A model generated the notes under the pieces. That model did no database searches, was not told where the DNA came from, and saw only the letters and a list, made by a program, of their open reading frames with translations. Shown here piece after piece: positions 5,688 through 14,111 of a stretch of DNA of 29,645 nucleotides. Both the position numbers and the translations under genes were made by a program. Origin of the DNA: an uncultured Lachnospiraceae bacterium. GTDB lineage: Bacteria; Bacillota; Clostridia; Lachnospirales; Lachnospiraceae. Numbering within the stretch: the first letter of the stretch is position 1; each line of letters begins with the position of its first letter. The DNA lies in NCBI GenBank assembly GCA_937885345.1, contig CAKZZH010000101.1:1-29645 (forward strand), read 5' to 3'.

Positions 5688-6826
5688 TGATAGCGAAGCT
5701 CATAGAAATAAAAGATAAAATATCGGCATTTTATGCAAAAGCCGGTGTGATCATTAATCATGTACTCACCTTTGTTTTTGCGTTTTTGAGCCTTTTTTAT
5801 GTCGGCAAGCAGATAGGTTTCGGCTCGGTGCTCTCAAACCCGCTTATTTGTTTTGCGGTAGCGCTGGTCCTTGCATTTCTGCCTGTTAACGCGACGGTTG
5901 TTGTAACATCGCTTTTTGTGATCATCAACCTCTTCAGTCTGTCGATCGAACTTGCGATAATCGCGACCATAATCCTTCTTGTTGCATATCTTGTATATTT
6001 TAGATTTGCTCCCAAGACGGGCATTTTGCTTATTATGACCCCGCTTCTTTTCTACATCAAGATGCCCTATCTTCTTCCGATCGTTGCGGGACTTACGGTT
6101 GGCTTGTCCGGGATCATACCGCTTATTTGCGGCACGTTTCTTTTTTATGTTATCAACTTCGGAGCAAGCTACAGCAATGCGATCACAACACTTGATCTTG
6201 ACAATATAATCCAGAATGTAACATTTATTTTTGACAATGTTATCAAGAATACGCAGATGATCATAATCATGGTTACTTTTTCCGTGACAGTGCTTGTCGT
6301 ATACCTTATCCGTAAGCTTTCGGTTAAATATTCATGGATGATAGCGATCATAGCGGGATGTGTTATGGATGCCATGATCCAGATGATCGCTTTTACGGCA
6401 TTCGGCATAGAATTCAATGCACTTAACATGATCCTCGGACATGTGGTCGCTATAATAGCCGGACTTCTTATGCATCTCTTCCTGTTCTCGGTGGACTATT
6501 CGGCAACCGAGTATGTACAGTTTGAGGACAATGATTATTATTACTATGTCAAGGCGGTTCCCAAAATGAGTGTTTCATCCAAGAACGTAACCGTTAAGAC
6601 GATCAATTCCAGAACCGGTTCTACCGGCTTTGTTCATACCGAATCAGGCGGACAGATCAATGATGAAGATGATGACCAATTTGATCCGGACATTGACGAA
6701 ATGTCCGACGATGGGGCTGTTTCGGATGCGAATACAGAAGGTTACGATGAAAATCTGATGTTTGAAACGGGCGAGTTTAAGCGGCCTGTATACACAAAGG
6801 ACAATAATGCTGACGGAGGAAGATAA
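5687..6826 (+). CDS. polytopic membrane protein upstream of cdaA, unknown function
   Basis: A 379-residue protein with about eight to ten hydrophobic helices over residues 22-268 and a soluble C-terminal tail of about 110 residues. The tail begins with a striking motif at 275-293 (EYVQFEDNDYYYYVKAVPK) and becomes acidic and probably disordered near 318-350. The membrane part has no transporter signature I can name. The start overlaps the previous stop (TAATG) with GGAGG at 5673-5677. The end has been changed by a 19-bp tandem duplication reaching into the cdaA ribosome binding site. Its constant proximity to cdaA here makes a role in c-di-AMP-linked envelope or ion control plausible, but this is inference. 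Confidence 0.78.
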   Translation: MIAKLIEIKDKISAFYAKAGVIINHVLTFVFAFLSLFYVGKQIGFGSVLSNPLICFAVALVLAFLPVNATVVVTSLFVIINLFSLSIELAIIATIILLVAYLVYFRFAPKTGILLIMTPLLFYIKMPYLLPIVAGLTVGLSGIIPLICGTFLFYVINFGASYSNAITTLDLDNIIQNVTFIFDNVIKNTQMIIIMVTFSVTVLVVYLIRKLSVKYSWMIAIIAGCVMDAMIQMIAFTAFGIEFNALNMILGHVVAIIAGLLMHLFLFSVDYSATEYVQFEDNDYYYYVKAVPKMSVSSKNVTVKTINSRTGSTGFVHTESGGQINDEDDDQFDPDIDEMSDDGAVSDANTEGYDENLMFETGEFKRPVYTKDNNADGGR

Positions 6827-6848
6827 TGCTGACGGAGGAAGATAATGC
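6804..6848 (+). repeat. 19-bp tandem duplication spanning gene end and cdaA RBS
   Basis: Positions 6804-6829 are identical to 6823-6848, a period of 19 bases over about 2.4 copies. Each unit contains GGAGGAAG followed by AATG. The first copy ends the membrane protein gene; the second supplies the true cdaA ribosome binding site. Confidence 0.93.
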
Positions 6849-6861
6849 AGGCAATACTTGA
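6826..6861 (+). other. 11-codon mini-ORF overlapping the cdaA start
   Basis: The ATG at 6826 has the same GGAGGAAG (6815-6822) and the same spacing as the genuine cdaA start 19 bases later. It encodes MLTEEDNAGNT and stops at TGA 6859-6861, in a different frame, 15 bases past the cdaA ATG. It arose from the 19-bp duplication. Ribosomes starting here would pass over the cdaA start out of frame. Confidence 0.6.
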
Positions 6862-7765
6862 TATAATTAAAGATTACCTGACAAATATATATATTCCCAA
6901 GACTCTGCATGCAACCAACATTATCGAGATCATAATCCTGACATTTGTGTTGTATGAATTCATGGCCTGGGTTAAGAAGACGCGTGCGTACAGCCTTCTT
7001 AAGGGTATTCTTATACTTCTTTTGTTCTGGCTGATCGCATATATATTCAATTTTACGACCATTCTTTGGCTGGGAAGTAAAGTGCTCAATATCGCTATTA
7101 TTGCGCTTGTTGTTATATTCCAGCCTGAGCTTCGTAAAGCACTTGAATCTCTCGGGCAAAGAAACAGACTGTCCAAGATCCTTCCTTTTACCGAGAAGAA
7201 GGATAAGGCCGACAGATTCTCAAACCAGACAATAGAAGAACTTGTAAGGGCGAGCTTCCAGCTTGCCAAAGCCAAGACCGGTGCTCTCATCGTTATCGAA
7301 CAGGAGATACTTGTAACCGAATATGAGAAGACCGGTATTGCTATTGATGCCATTGTTACAAGTTCACTTCTCATCAATATGTTCGAGAAGAATACACCGC
7401 TTCATGACGGCGCCGCGATCATTCGAGGCGACAGGATAGTGGCTGCTACCTGCTATCTCCCTATGTCCGATAATATGCGAATCAGTAAGGAACTCGGTAC
7501 GAGACATCGTGCCGCTCTTGGCATTTCGGAAGTGTCCGATTCGCTTACGATCGTTGTTTCCGAAGAGACCGGTAAAGTATCTCTTGCCATCGGAGGAGAA
7601 CTCTTCAGAGATATTGACGGAGATTATCTCCGCAACAAACTCACTTTTATCCAGAAAAGAACGCTGGATGTGAAACGCTTCAGACTCTGGAAGAAAGGAG
7701 GTAAGAGCGATGGACAATCTCAAGACGGACACTCAGACAAATCCTCAAAAAAGTCAGAGCGATAA
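6845..7765 (+). CDS. cdaA: diadenylate cyclase CdaA
   Basis: CdaA makes cyclic di-AMP from two ATP, a messenger controlling potassium, osmolyte and cell-wall homeostasis. The 306 residues have three membrane helices (about 24-43, 50-69 and 73-92), a short linker and a DisA_N/DAC domain from about 105 to 265. Both catalytic motifs are intact: DGA at 188-190 and RHR at 220-222 (GTRHR). The tail after about 285 is charged and probably disordered. The ATG at 6845 is preceded by GGAGGAAG. The gene overlaps cdaR by 56 bases in another frame. The preceding duplication probably affects how well it is translated. Confidence 0.96.
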   Translation: MQAILDIIKDYLTNIYIPKTLHATNIIEIIILTFVLYEFMAWVKKTRAYSLLKGILILLLFWLIAYIFNFTTILWLGSKVLNIAIIALVVIFQPELRKALESLGQRNRLSKILPFTEKKDKADRFSNQTIEELVRASFQLAKAKTGALIVIEQEILVTEYEKTGIAIDAIVTSSLLINMFEKNTPLHDGAAIIRGDRIVAATCYLPMSDNMRISKELGTRHRAALGISEVSDSLTIVVSEETGKVSLAIGGELFRDIDGDYLRNKLTFIQKRTLDVKRFRLWKKGGKSDGQSQDGHSDKSSKKSER

Positions 7766-9212
7766 TAAAAAAGATGATTCCAAGGCTGTTAAGATCAAGA
7801 ATTTTATATTCCGTAATATCGGATTAAAAATCCTATCTCTTATCATCGCGGTGATACTTTGGATTGTGGTGGTCAATGTAGACGATCCTTCCGTAAGACA
7901 GACTATCGGCGGGATTACGGTGGACCTTCGCAACGAATCTGCACTTGATGCAAAAGGATATACTTACAGCGTTGAATCCGGTTCGGTTATTTCTGTTGTG
8001 ATAAGAGGGCCCCAATCGGTTGTTGAAAGTCTTAAAGCCTCCGATTTCTATGCATATGCCGATCTTAGCGAGAGATCGCCCAGCTCCGATACCGCCCCGA
8101 TATCGGTTACGTGCATAAATGAAGAATATTCCGGACAGATTGATATCATATCCCAGAAATATGACTATGTAACAATGTCCATTGATAATAAAATAAGCAA
8201 AGAGGTAGCACTCTCGTTTGAATATACCGGCACCCCTTCAAACGGTTATGTTGTAGGAAATGTCGGAATATCACCGACGGCGATCACCGTAACGGGCGCC
8301 GAGACTACGATCAATACAATATCTTACGCCAAACTTACCTACGATGTATCTGATCTTACGGCGAGTGTTAATGACACTATTACGCCCGTATTTTACGATT
8401 CGGACGGTAAAGAAGTCGATACTTCGCTTCTGGAACTCAGTAGATCGAACGTGCAGGTAAGCATAGAGATACTTCCTTCCAAGTCCGTTCCGATCACATT
8501 TGCAGTAAGCGGGGAACCTGAAGAAGGATATATTGTAACGGGTTATATACCCAGCTTTAAAGAGGTTGTGATCGCGGCAGAAGGAAGCCTGCTTGAAGCT
8601 ATCACATCGATAGATATTCCGAGCGGAATTATCGATGTGACCGGACTTACGGAAAGTGAGACGATAACGGTTTCGCTTGTAAACTATCTCTCAAGCGGAT
8701 ATAAAATCGTTTCACCGGGTAAGGAATTCTCCGTTAAGGTTGAAATAGAACCTCAGGTTGAAAAGACCATTACCATTCCGTATGAGAGCGTCAAGGTAAC
8801 CGGGCTTGACTCGGATTACACGCTTGAATTTGAGACCGAAAACGGTAGCAAATCAGAGCTTAATGTAGTTGTAAAAGGTGTTCAGGATGTTGTCGAATCT
8901 ATTACAGCGTCGACTCTCGGAGCGACCATCGACCTCGAAGACAGACTTCCCGGTAAATATTCGCTCAGAGTTGCATTCAACTCGGCAGATGATTATGTTA
9001 TCGAAGATTCATATTTTGTAAGCATAGTTATCAAGAATCCCGAGGAGGAAACAACCGCCGAAAACGGGAGTGGGACCGAAATCGAAAACGGTGAAACGAA
9101 TGAGGACGAAAGCGGTGAAGATGAGACGATATTAGAAAACGAAATCTCGGAGAGCGAAACGGAAACCAACGCCGCTGCCACCGATGAGGGAGAGGTTGAG
9201 GTGCTGTCTTAA
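7710..9212 (+). CDS. cdaR: YbbR-domain protein CdaR, regulator of CdaA
   Basis: CdaR is the membrane partner that modulates CdaA activity through its outer-face YbbR domains. The 500 residues have a hydrophilic head (1-33), one membrane helix (about 36-56) and four YbbR-like repeats, roughly 60-150, 155-250, 252-345 and 347-440. Each repeat has the hydrophobic-x-GP/GA-x-x-x-V/I pattern (VVIRGPQSVV, ITVTGAETTI, VVVKGVQDVV). A very acidic tail rich in Glu, Thr and Ser (about 443-500) follows. The start is well fixed: AAAGGAGGT at 7694-7702 is the best Shine-Dalgarno in the window. Usually glmM follows; here a polysaccharide locus does. Confidence 0.93.
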   Translation: MDNLKTDTQTNPQKSQSDNKKDDSKAVKIKNFIFRNIGLKILSLIIAVILWIVVVNVDDPSVRQTIGGITVDLRNESALDAKGYTYSVESGSVISVVIRGPQSVVESLKASDFYAYADLSERSPSSDTAPISVTCINEEYSGQIDIISQKYDYVTMSIDNKISKEVALSFEYTGTPSNGYVVGNVGISPTAITVTGAETTINTISYAKLTYDVSDLTASVNDTITPVFYDSDGKEVDTSLLELSRSNVQVSIEILPSKSVPITFAVSGEPEEGYIVTGYIPSFKEVVIAAEGSLLEAITSIDIPSGIIDVTGLTESETITVSLVNYLSSGYKIVSPGKEFSVKVEIEPQVEKTITIPYESVKVTGLDSDYTLEFETENGSKSELNVVVKGVQDVVESITASTLGATIDLEDRLPGKYSLRVAFNSADDYVIEDSYFVSIVIKNPEEETTAENGSGTEIENGETNEDESGEDETILENEISESETETNAAATDEGEVEVLS

Positions 9213-9248
9213 AGCGCTTCCAATACAGTCTCGGAAGGATAACACATA

Positions 9249-10163
9249 ATGAGCAAGACAGTTGATATTGTAATTCCGATATATAAGCCGGGTACGGAAT
9301 TTATCAAAGTTCTGGGAAGGCTTAATGCTCAGAGTTATAGAATTAATCGGATTATTTTAATAAATACGGATAAAGAGTTTTTTGACGATGACAAGTATCT
9401 TATCTATCCCAATATCGAGGTTCATCATATAACTCATGATGAATTCGACCATGGTAAAACACGGCAGATGGGCATGGATATGTCCGATGCGGACTATGTC
9501 CTTATGATGACGATGGACGCCGTTCCGGCCGACAGGAATCTTGTTGCAAGACTTGTAATGGCGCTTGACAAAGAAAAAGTTGCCGTAGCATATGCAAGGC
9601 AGCTTCCGAAGCAGGGCTGCAATTATGTTGAGCGTGTAACACGCAATTACAATTATCCCGACAGGAGCAGACTGAGCAGTGCCGCAGACATTGATAAAAT
9701 AGGTATCAAAGCGATTTTTTGTTCGGATGCCTGCGCTATGTATAACCGAAGGATACATAACGAGCTCGGCGGTTTTAACGAGCGAATGATCCTTAACGAA
9801 GATATGGTATATGCACATAAGGCTCTTATGGCCGGATACAGCATATTTTATAATGCAAAGGCTCGTGTCTATCATTCTCATAATTATACGCTTAAGGAGC
9901 AGTTTTCGAGGAATTTTGATATAGGTGTAAGTCATGCTGTCAATTCGGAAATATTTCTCAATATAAGCTCGGAGTCGGAAGGCTTACGGATGATCAACAG
10001 CGTTGTGGTAAGTCTTGTGAAAAAAGGCAGATTATTTGATGTGGTATATGTGTATATACAGAGCGCCGTCAAATTCTTAGGGTACCTGCTCGGCAAGAAT
10101 TACAGACTGCTTCCCCGGGAGTATGTCAGAAAGATTTCGATGAATAGAAATTATTGGGAATAG
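9249..10163 (+). CDS. GT2 glycosyltransferase, rhamnosyltransferase-like
   Basis: A 304-residue family 2 glycosyltransferase that should transfer a nucleotide sugar, probably dTDP-rhamnose, in polysaccharide assembly at the inner face of the membrane. The GT-A fold begins with VDIVIPIYKPG. The motif HDEFDHGKTRQMG at 63-75 is typical of bacterial rhamnosyltransferase-like GT2 proteins, and MTMDAVP at 87-93 occupies the metal-binding position. LNEDMVYAHKA holds the catalytic-base region. The C-terminal 60 residues are basic and partly hydrophobic, suggesting membrane association. It follows cdaR by 36 bases with GGAAGGA before the ATG, so it may be read from the cda transcript. Confidence 0.85.
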   Translation: MSKTVDIVIPIYKPGTEFIKVLGRLNAQSYRINRIILINTDKEFFDDDKYLIYPNIEVHHITHDEFDHGKTRQMGMDMSDADYVLMMTMDAVPADRNLVARLVMALDKEKVAVAYARQLPKQGCNYVERVTRNYNYPDRSRLSSAADIDKIGIKAIFCSDACAMYNRRIHNELGGFNERMILNEDMVYAHKALMAGYSIFYNAKARVYHSHNYTLKEQFSRNFDIGVSHAVNSEIFLNISSESEGLRMINSVVVSLVKKGRLFDVVYVYIQSAVKFLGYLLGKNYRLLPREYVRKISMNRNYWE

Positions 10164-10210
10164 GCTTAATAGTTTTTAACAACTAATAATCAAAGTGGAA
10201 TGGTATTATC

Positions 10211-11614
10211 ATGATCAGGAAGAATCAGAGACATCTTAATAAACTTCATGTGTTCATGGATATCTTGATAATAATCGGCTCATACCTTCTTGCCTGGGCG
10301 ATCAAGTTTGAGGAGGCCTTATTTAAGCAGGATTTTTCAAGAGTTGATATCAAGATTTATGTAATTACACTTGTTGTAATCGTACCTGCTTTTATTATAT
10401 TGTATGCATTGTTTGGACTGTATGCTCCCAAGAGGACGCACGGCCCGATGTATGAATTGTGGAGCATTGTAAGGGGAGACGCGCTCGGAATAGGTATTCT
10501 CGTATTGGTATTATACCTTGCCAAGATCGTCGATTATTCCAGAACAATGCTTTTTATTTTTGCGGCAATAGATATCGGCCTTGAGATAATCGCAAGAGTT
10601 TTTCTCAGAAAAGTCCTAAGAAGCCTTAGAAAGAAAGGGTTTAACCAGAAGCACATCCTTCTGGTCGGATACAGCAGAGCGGCAGAAAGTTACATCGACA
10701 GGATCATATCAAATCCTCAGTGGGGTTATCATGTGCTCGGTATTCTGGATGATAATGTCCCTGAAAATACCAAGTACAGAGGCGAGAGGATCATCGGTAA
10801 AGTATCGGAGCTTGAGAAGACGATCAGAGGAAATGATTTGGACGAGGTTGTCATAACGCTCGGACTTGCCGAATATGACAAGCTTGAGAGCGTTGCGAAC
10901 ATCTGTGAAAAGCAGGGCGTGCACACCAAATTCATTCCGGATTACAATAATATAATTCCTACAAAGCCTTTTATTGAGGATGTGCAGGGCCTCCCGGTCG
11001 TAAACATACGTAATGTTCCTCTTACCAATTCGGGTAACCGTTTTGTGAAGAGAGCGATGGATCTTGTGATCGGAAGCATCGCACTTGTTATATTTTCTCC
11101 GGTAATGTTGATCACAGCAATACTGGTAAAATGCTCATCCCCCGGAAAAATAATATATAAACAGGAAAGAGTCGGCCTCCACAGTAAGACTTTCAATATG
11201 TACAAATTCCGTTCCATGGCGGATAAGAAGGACGGAAGCGACATTACGGGCTGGACGGTTAAGGAAGATCCGAGAGTTACCAAGGTCGGCAAATTCATCC
11301 GTAAGACGAGTATTGATGAACTTCCCCAGTTGATCAATGTGATCAAGGGAGATATGAGTCTTGTCGGTCCGAGACCCGAAAGACCTATCTATGTCGAGAG
11401 ATTCAAAGAAGAGATTCCCAGATATATGGTCAAGCACCAGGTAAGACCGGGTATGACGGGATGGGCGCAGATAAACGGACTCAGAGGTGATACTTCCATC
11501 AGCAAGCGGATCGAGTTTGATATATACTATATCGAAAACTGGAGTTTCGGATTTGATATGGAAATACTGTTCGGTACGGTATTCAAAGGGTTCGTAAACA
11601 AGAACGCATATTAA
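10211..11614 (+). CDS. polyprenyl-phosphate sugar phosphotransferase (WbaP/CpsE type)
   Basis: This enzyme should start the polymer by moving a hexose-1-phosphate from a UDP-sugar to undecaprenyl phosphate. The 467 residues have four membrane helices between 12 and about 135, a nucleotide-binding-like domain (QKHILLVGYSRAAESY, about 145-260) and a further membrane helix near 280-305. The catalytic bacterial sugar transferase domain ends the protein, with KFRSMADKKDG, DELPQLINVIKGDMSLVGPRPE and PGMTGWAQINGLRGD all intact. Length is standard for the large form of the family. Glucose or galactose is the usual substrate, but sequence alone does not decide. The ribosome binding site is weak (GTGGA). 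Confidence 0.92.
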   Translation: MIRKNQRHLNKLHVFMDILIIIGSYLLAWAIKFEEALFKQDFSRVDIKIYVITLVVIVPAFIILYALFGLYAPKRTHGPMYELWSIVRGDALGIGILVLVLYLAKIVDYSRTMLFIFAAIDIGLEIIARVFLRKVLRSLRKKGFNQKHILLVGYSRAAESYIDRIISNPQWGYHVLGILDDNVPENTKYRGERIIGKVSELEKTIRGNDLDEVVITLGLAEYDKLESVANICEKQGVHTKFIPDYNNIIPTKPFIEDVQGLPVVNIRNVPLTNSGNRFVKRAMDLVIGSIALVIFSPVMLITAILVKCSSPGKIIYKQERVGLHSKTFNMYKFRSMADKKDGSDITGWTVKEDPRVTKVGKFIRKTSIDELPQLINVIKGDMSLVGPRPERPIYVERFKEEIPRYMVKHQVRPGMTGWAQINGLRGDTSISKRIEFDIYYIENWSFGFDMEILFGTVFKGFVNKNAY

Positions 11615-11655
11615 AAGGATTTGCAGGCAAGAACTTATTTTATGAGGATTTAACG

Positions 11656-12873
11656 ATGGCTAATTTCAGAGATTTTGATGATGAATATGATTATGACGGA
11701 TTGGACGATAAGCACGAGGAAATGTCCATACGCGAGAAGTATGCGCATAAAGAGGCCGAATCCCACAGTAAGACACGCAGATCCACCAAAGGACGGGTGC
11801 GCCTTCGCCCCTGGGTTAAAGCCTTGCTTATCGGATTTGAGATCATTGTGGTAGGCATTCTTGTAGTCATTCTTCTTGTTGTGAATAAAATTTCGCAGAT
11901 TGAGATCCAGCCGATAAATGAGGATGTTGTGATAACCAGGAACGAGGATATCAATGAAGATACGGTGGAAGTTCTCAAGGGCTATCGTAATATTCTGCTG
12001 GTCGGTATTGATGCGAGAGACAACAGAGCGGCAATGCTCACCAAAAAGGAAGAAAACCATGCCGATACGATGATCGTTGCAAGCATCAATCAGGATACCG
12101 GTGATATCAAGCTTGTTTCACTTTACAGGGATACGCTTCTTGAGATACCTAAATGTGACGGGCAGGACGGATATGAGTATAACAAAGCGACGGAGTCGTA
12201 TTTCTATTATGGTCCCGAGTCAACCATCAGTATGTTCAACAGGAATTTTGATCTTGACATAGAGGACTATGTCATCGTTAACTGGAAAGCACTTATAGAT
12301 ATCGTAAATGCTGTGGGCGGGATCGATATTGAAATAAATGATATCGAGCTCTACTGGCTTAATGCATATCTTGTGGATACCAGCGTAAACACAGGTGTAA
12401 GCTATACAGAGGTACCCACAAGCGGATATGTACATCTTGACGGTATACAGGCTACCGCATACTGCAGGATCAGATACGGTGGCGGAAGCGATTACAGAAG
12501 AACCGAAAGGCAGAGAGATGTTATTCAGCTGGTGATCAATAAAGCCAAGTCCATGTCACCGACCGCGCTTTATGATGCGGCCAATGCCATTATAAAAAAT
12601 GTTGCGACATCTCTGGAATTGTCTGAACTTTACGAGATCTCACAGCATATCACATCATACAATTTTGCGGACAGCAGCGGATTCCCTTTTGAATTTGAGC
12701 CTATTTCGCACCCTGTATACAATGACTCTCTTGTTCCGGCCAATCTTGAGTCAAATGTTACAGCACTTCATAAGTTCCTCTTTGGAACCGAGAATTATGT
12801 GCCTTCCAATACGGTATCAAGTATCAGTGATTACATCATTACCATTACGGGAGTGGACCAAAAGCAGGAATAG
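11656..12873 (+). CDS. LytR-CpsA-Psr (LCP) family cell-wall polymer ligase
   Basis: LCP proteins transfer lipid-linked wall polymers to peptidoglycan on the outer face of the membrane. The 405 residues have a charged, partly disordered cytoplasmic head (1-50), one membrane helix (about 54-77) and an LCP domain (about 112-320). Landmarks are NILLVGIDARDN, HADTMIVASIN, LVSLYRDTLLEIP, NAVGGIDIEI and CRIRYGGGSDYRRTERQR, which together carry the acidic and arginine residues binding the pyrophosphate. GAGG stands before the ATG. Placed between the initiating transferase and the rhamnose genes, it most likely anchors this locus's polymer to the wall. Confidence 0.94.
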   Translation: MANFRDFDDEYDYDGLDDKHEEMSIREKYAHKEAESHSKTRRSTKGRVRLRPWVKALLIGFEIIVVGILVVILLVVNKISQIEIQPINEDVVITRNEDINEDTVEVLKGYRNILLVGIDARDNRAAMLTKKEENHADTMIVASINQDTGDIKLVSLYRDTLLEIPKCDGQDGYEYNKATESYFYYGPESTISMFNRNFDLDIEDYVIVNWKALIDIVNAVGGIDIEINDIELYWLNAYLVDTSVNTGVSYTEVPTSGYVHLDGIQATAYCRIRYGGGSDYRRTERQRDVIQLVINKAKSMSPTALYDAANAIIKNVATSLELSELYEISQHITSYNFADSSGFPFEFEPISHPVYNDSLVPANLESNVTALHKFLFGTENYVPSNTVSSISDYIITITGVDQKQE

Positions 12874-12902
12874 CACCCTTAGGCGGCATGGTAAATGCTT
12901 GC

Positions 12903-12931
12903 TTGAATATATCCGTGCACTATGCTAGAAT
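12903..12931 (+). promoter_or_regulatory. promoter for the rfbBAC-ABC transporter-GT operon
   Basis: TTGAAT (12903-12908), 17 bases and TAGAAT (12926-12931) with TG at 12923-12924 make the best promoter in the window. The start should be near 12938, about 30 bases before rfbB. No terminator precedes it, so read-through from the LCP gene is possible. Confidence 0.75.
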
Positions 12932-12969
12932 ATATCGTCCGACATTAACTATTTTTATAAGGAGACAAT

Positions 12970-14055
12970 ATGAGAACTTATTTGGTAACAGGCGGAGCGG
13001 GTTTTATAGGATCCAATTATATTCACTATATGTTCAGAAAATACGGTGATACCATCAGGATCATTAATGTGGACTGCCTTACATATGCAGGCAACCTTGA
13101 GAATCTTAAGGACATCGAGAATAATCCCAATTATACCTTTGTTAAGGCGGATATCTGCGATAAAGAGGCGATTGATGCAATCTTTGCACAGAATGAGATC
13201 GACAGAGTTGTTCATTTTGCAGCTGAGAGTCATGTTGACCGTTCCATAAGGAATCCCGAAGTATTCGTGCAGACCAATGTTCTCGGTACCGCTGTAATGC
13301 TTAATGCGGCTAAAAAGGCCTGGGAGAACGAGGACGGTTCATATAAGGAGAATAAGAAATTCCTTCATGTATCAACGGATGAGGTATACGGTTCTCTTCC
13401 CGATGATGATACGGCTTTCTTCTATGAGACCAGTAAAATCGATCCTCACAGCCCCTATTCGGCCAGCAAGGCATCTTCGGATATGCTTGTAAAGGCATAT
13501 ATAGATACATATCATTTTCCTGCAAATATTACCAATTGCAGCAACAATTACGGGCCTTACCAGTTCCCCGAGAAGCTTATTCCGCTTATAATCAATAACG
13601 CATTAAACGGCAAGAAGCTTCCTGTATACGGCGACGGTAAGAATGTAAGAGACTGGCTCTATGTAGACGATCATGCCAAGGCCATCGATATGGTTCAGGA
13701 GCAGGGTGTACTTGGCGAGAGATATAATATCGGCGGACATAATGAGAAGCAGAATATCGAGATAATCAAGATAATCCTTGAGACTTTAAATGAGATGCTT
13801 CCCGATTCGGATCCCCGTAAGGCCGCTATCAACGAGAATCTTATAACATATGTTACGGACCGTAAAGGTCATGACAGGAGATATGCGATTGCCCCCGACA
13901 AGATCAAGGAGGCAGTCGGCTGGTATCCCGAGACAATGTTTAAGGACGGGATCAGGCTCACGATAAAATGGTATTTCGAGCATGAAGACTGGATGAAGAA
14001 TGTTACAAGCGGTGATTACCAGAAGTATTATACCGATATGTATGCAGGTAAATGA
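12970..14055 (+). CDS. rfbB: dTDP-glucose 4,6-dehydratase RfbB
   Basis: RfbB converts dTDP-glucose to dTDP-4-keto-6-deoxyglucose, the second step to dTDP-L-rhamnose, in the cytoplasm. The 361 residues are an extended SDR: TGGAGFIG at 7-14 binds NAD, DEV follows Thr136 (STDEVYG), and Tyr163/Lys167 in PYSASK are the SDR pair. Glu138 follows Asp137, as in true 4,6-dehydratases. AGGAG precedes the start. It is the first gene of a long operon with rfbA and rfbC. Confidence 0.97.
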   Translation: MRTYLVTGGAGFIGSNYIHYMFRKYGDTIRIINVDCLTYAGNLENLKDIENNPNYTFVKADICDKEAIDAIFAQNEIDRVVHFAAESHVDRSIRNPEVFVQTNVLGTAVMLNAAKKAWENEDGSYKENKKFLHVSTDEVYGSLPDDDTAFFYETSKIDPHSPYSASKASSDMLVKAYIDTYHFPANITNCSNNYGPYQFPEKLIPLIINNALNGKKLPVYGDGKNVRDWLYVDDHAKAIDMVQEQGVLGERYNIGGHNEKQNIEIIKIILETLNEMLPDSDPRKAAINENLITYVTDRKGHDRRYAIAPDKIKEAVGWYPETMFKDGIRLTIKWYFEHEDWMKNVTSGDYQKYYTDMYAGK

Positions 14056-14111
14056 TCGCAACATTCTCATATTAGTGTTTTGCAAACGATCATAAGATTA
14101 GGAGGATCCAA

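Noticed and set aside
7710..7765. Frameshift joining cdaA and cdaR
   Set aside because: Both proteins are complete and cdaR has a very strong ribosome binding site and its own membrane anchor, so this is an overlap and not a broken fusion gene.
14052..14093. 7-bp inverted repeat between rfbB and rfbA as a terminator
   Set aside because: The stem is short, the loop is long and no T-run follows; the genes are clearly one operon.
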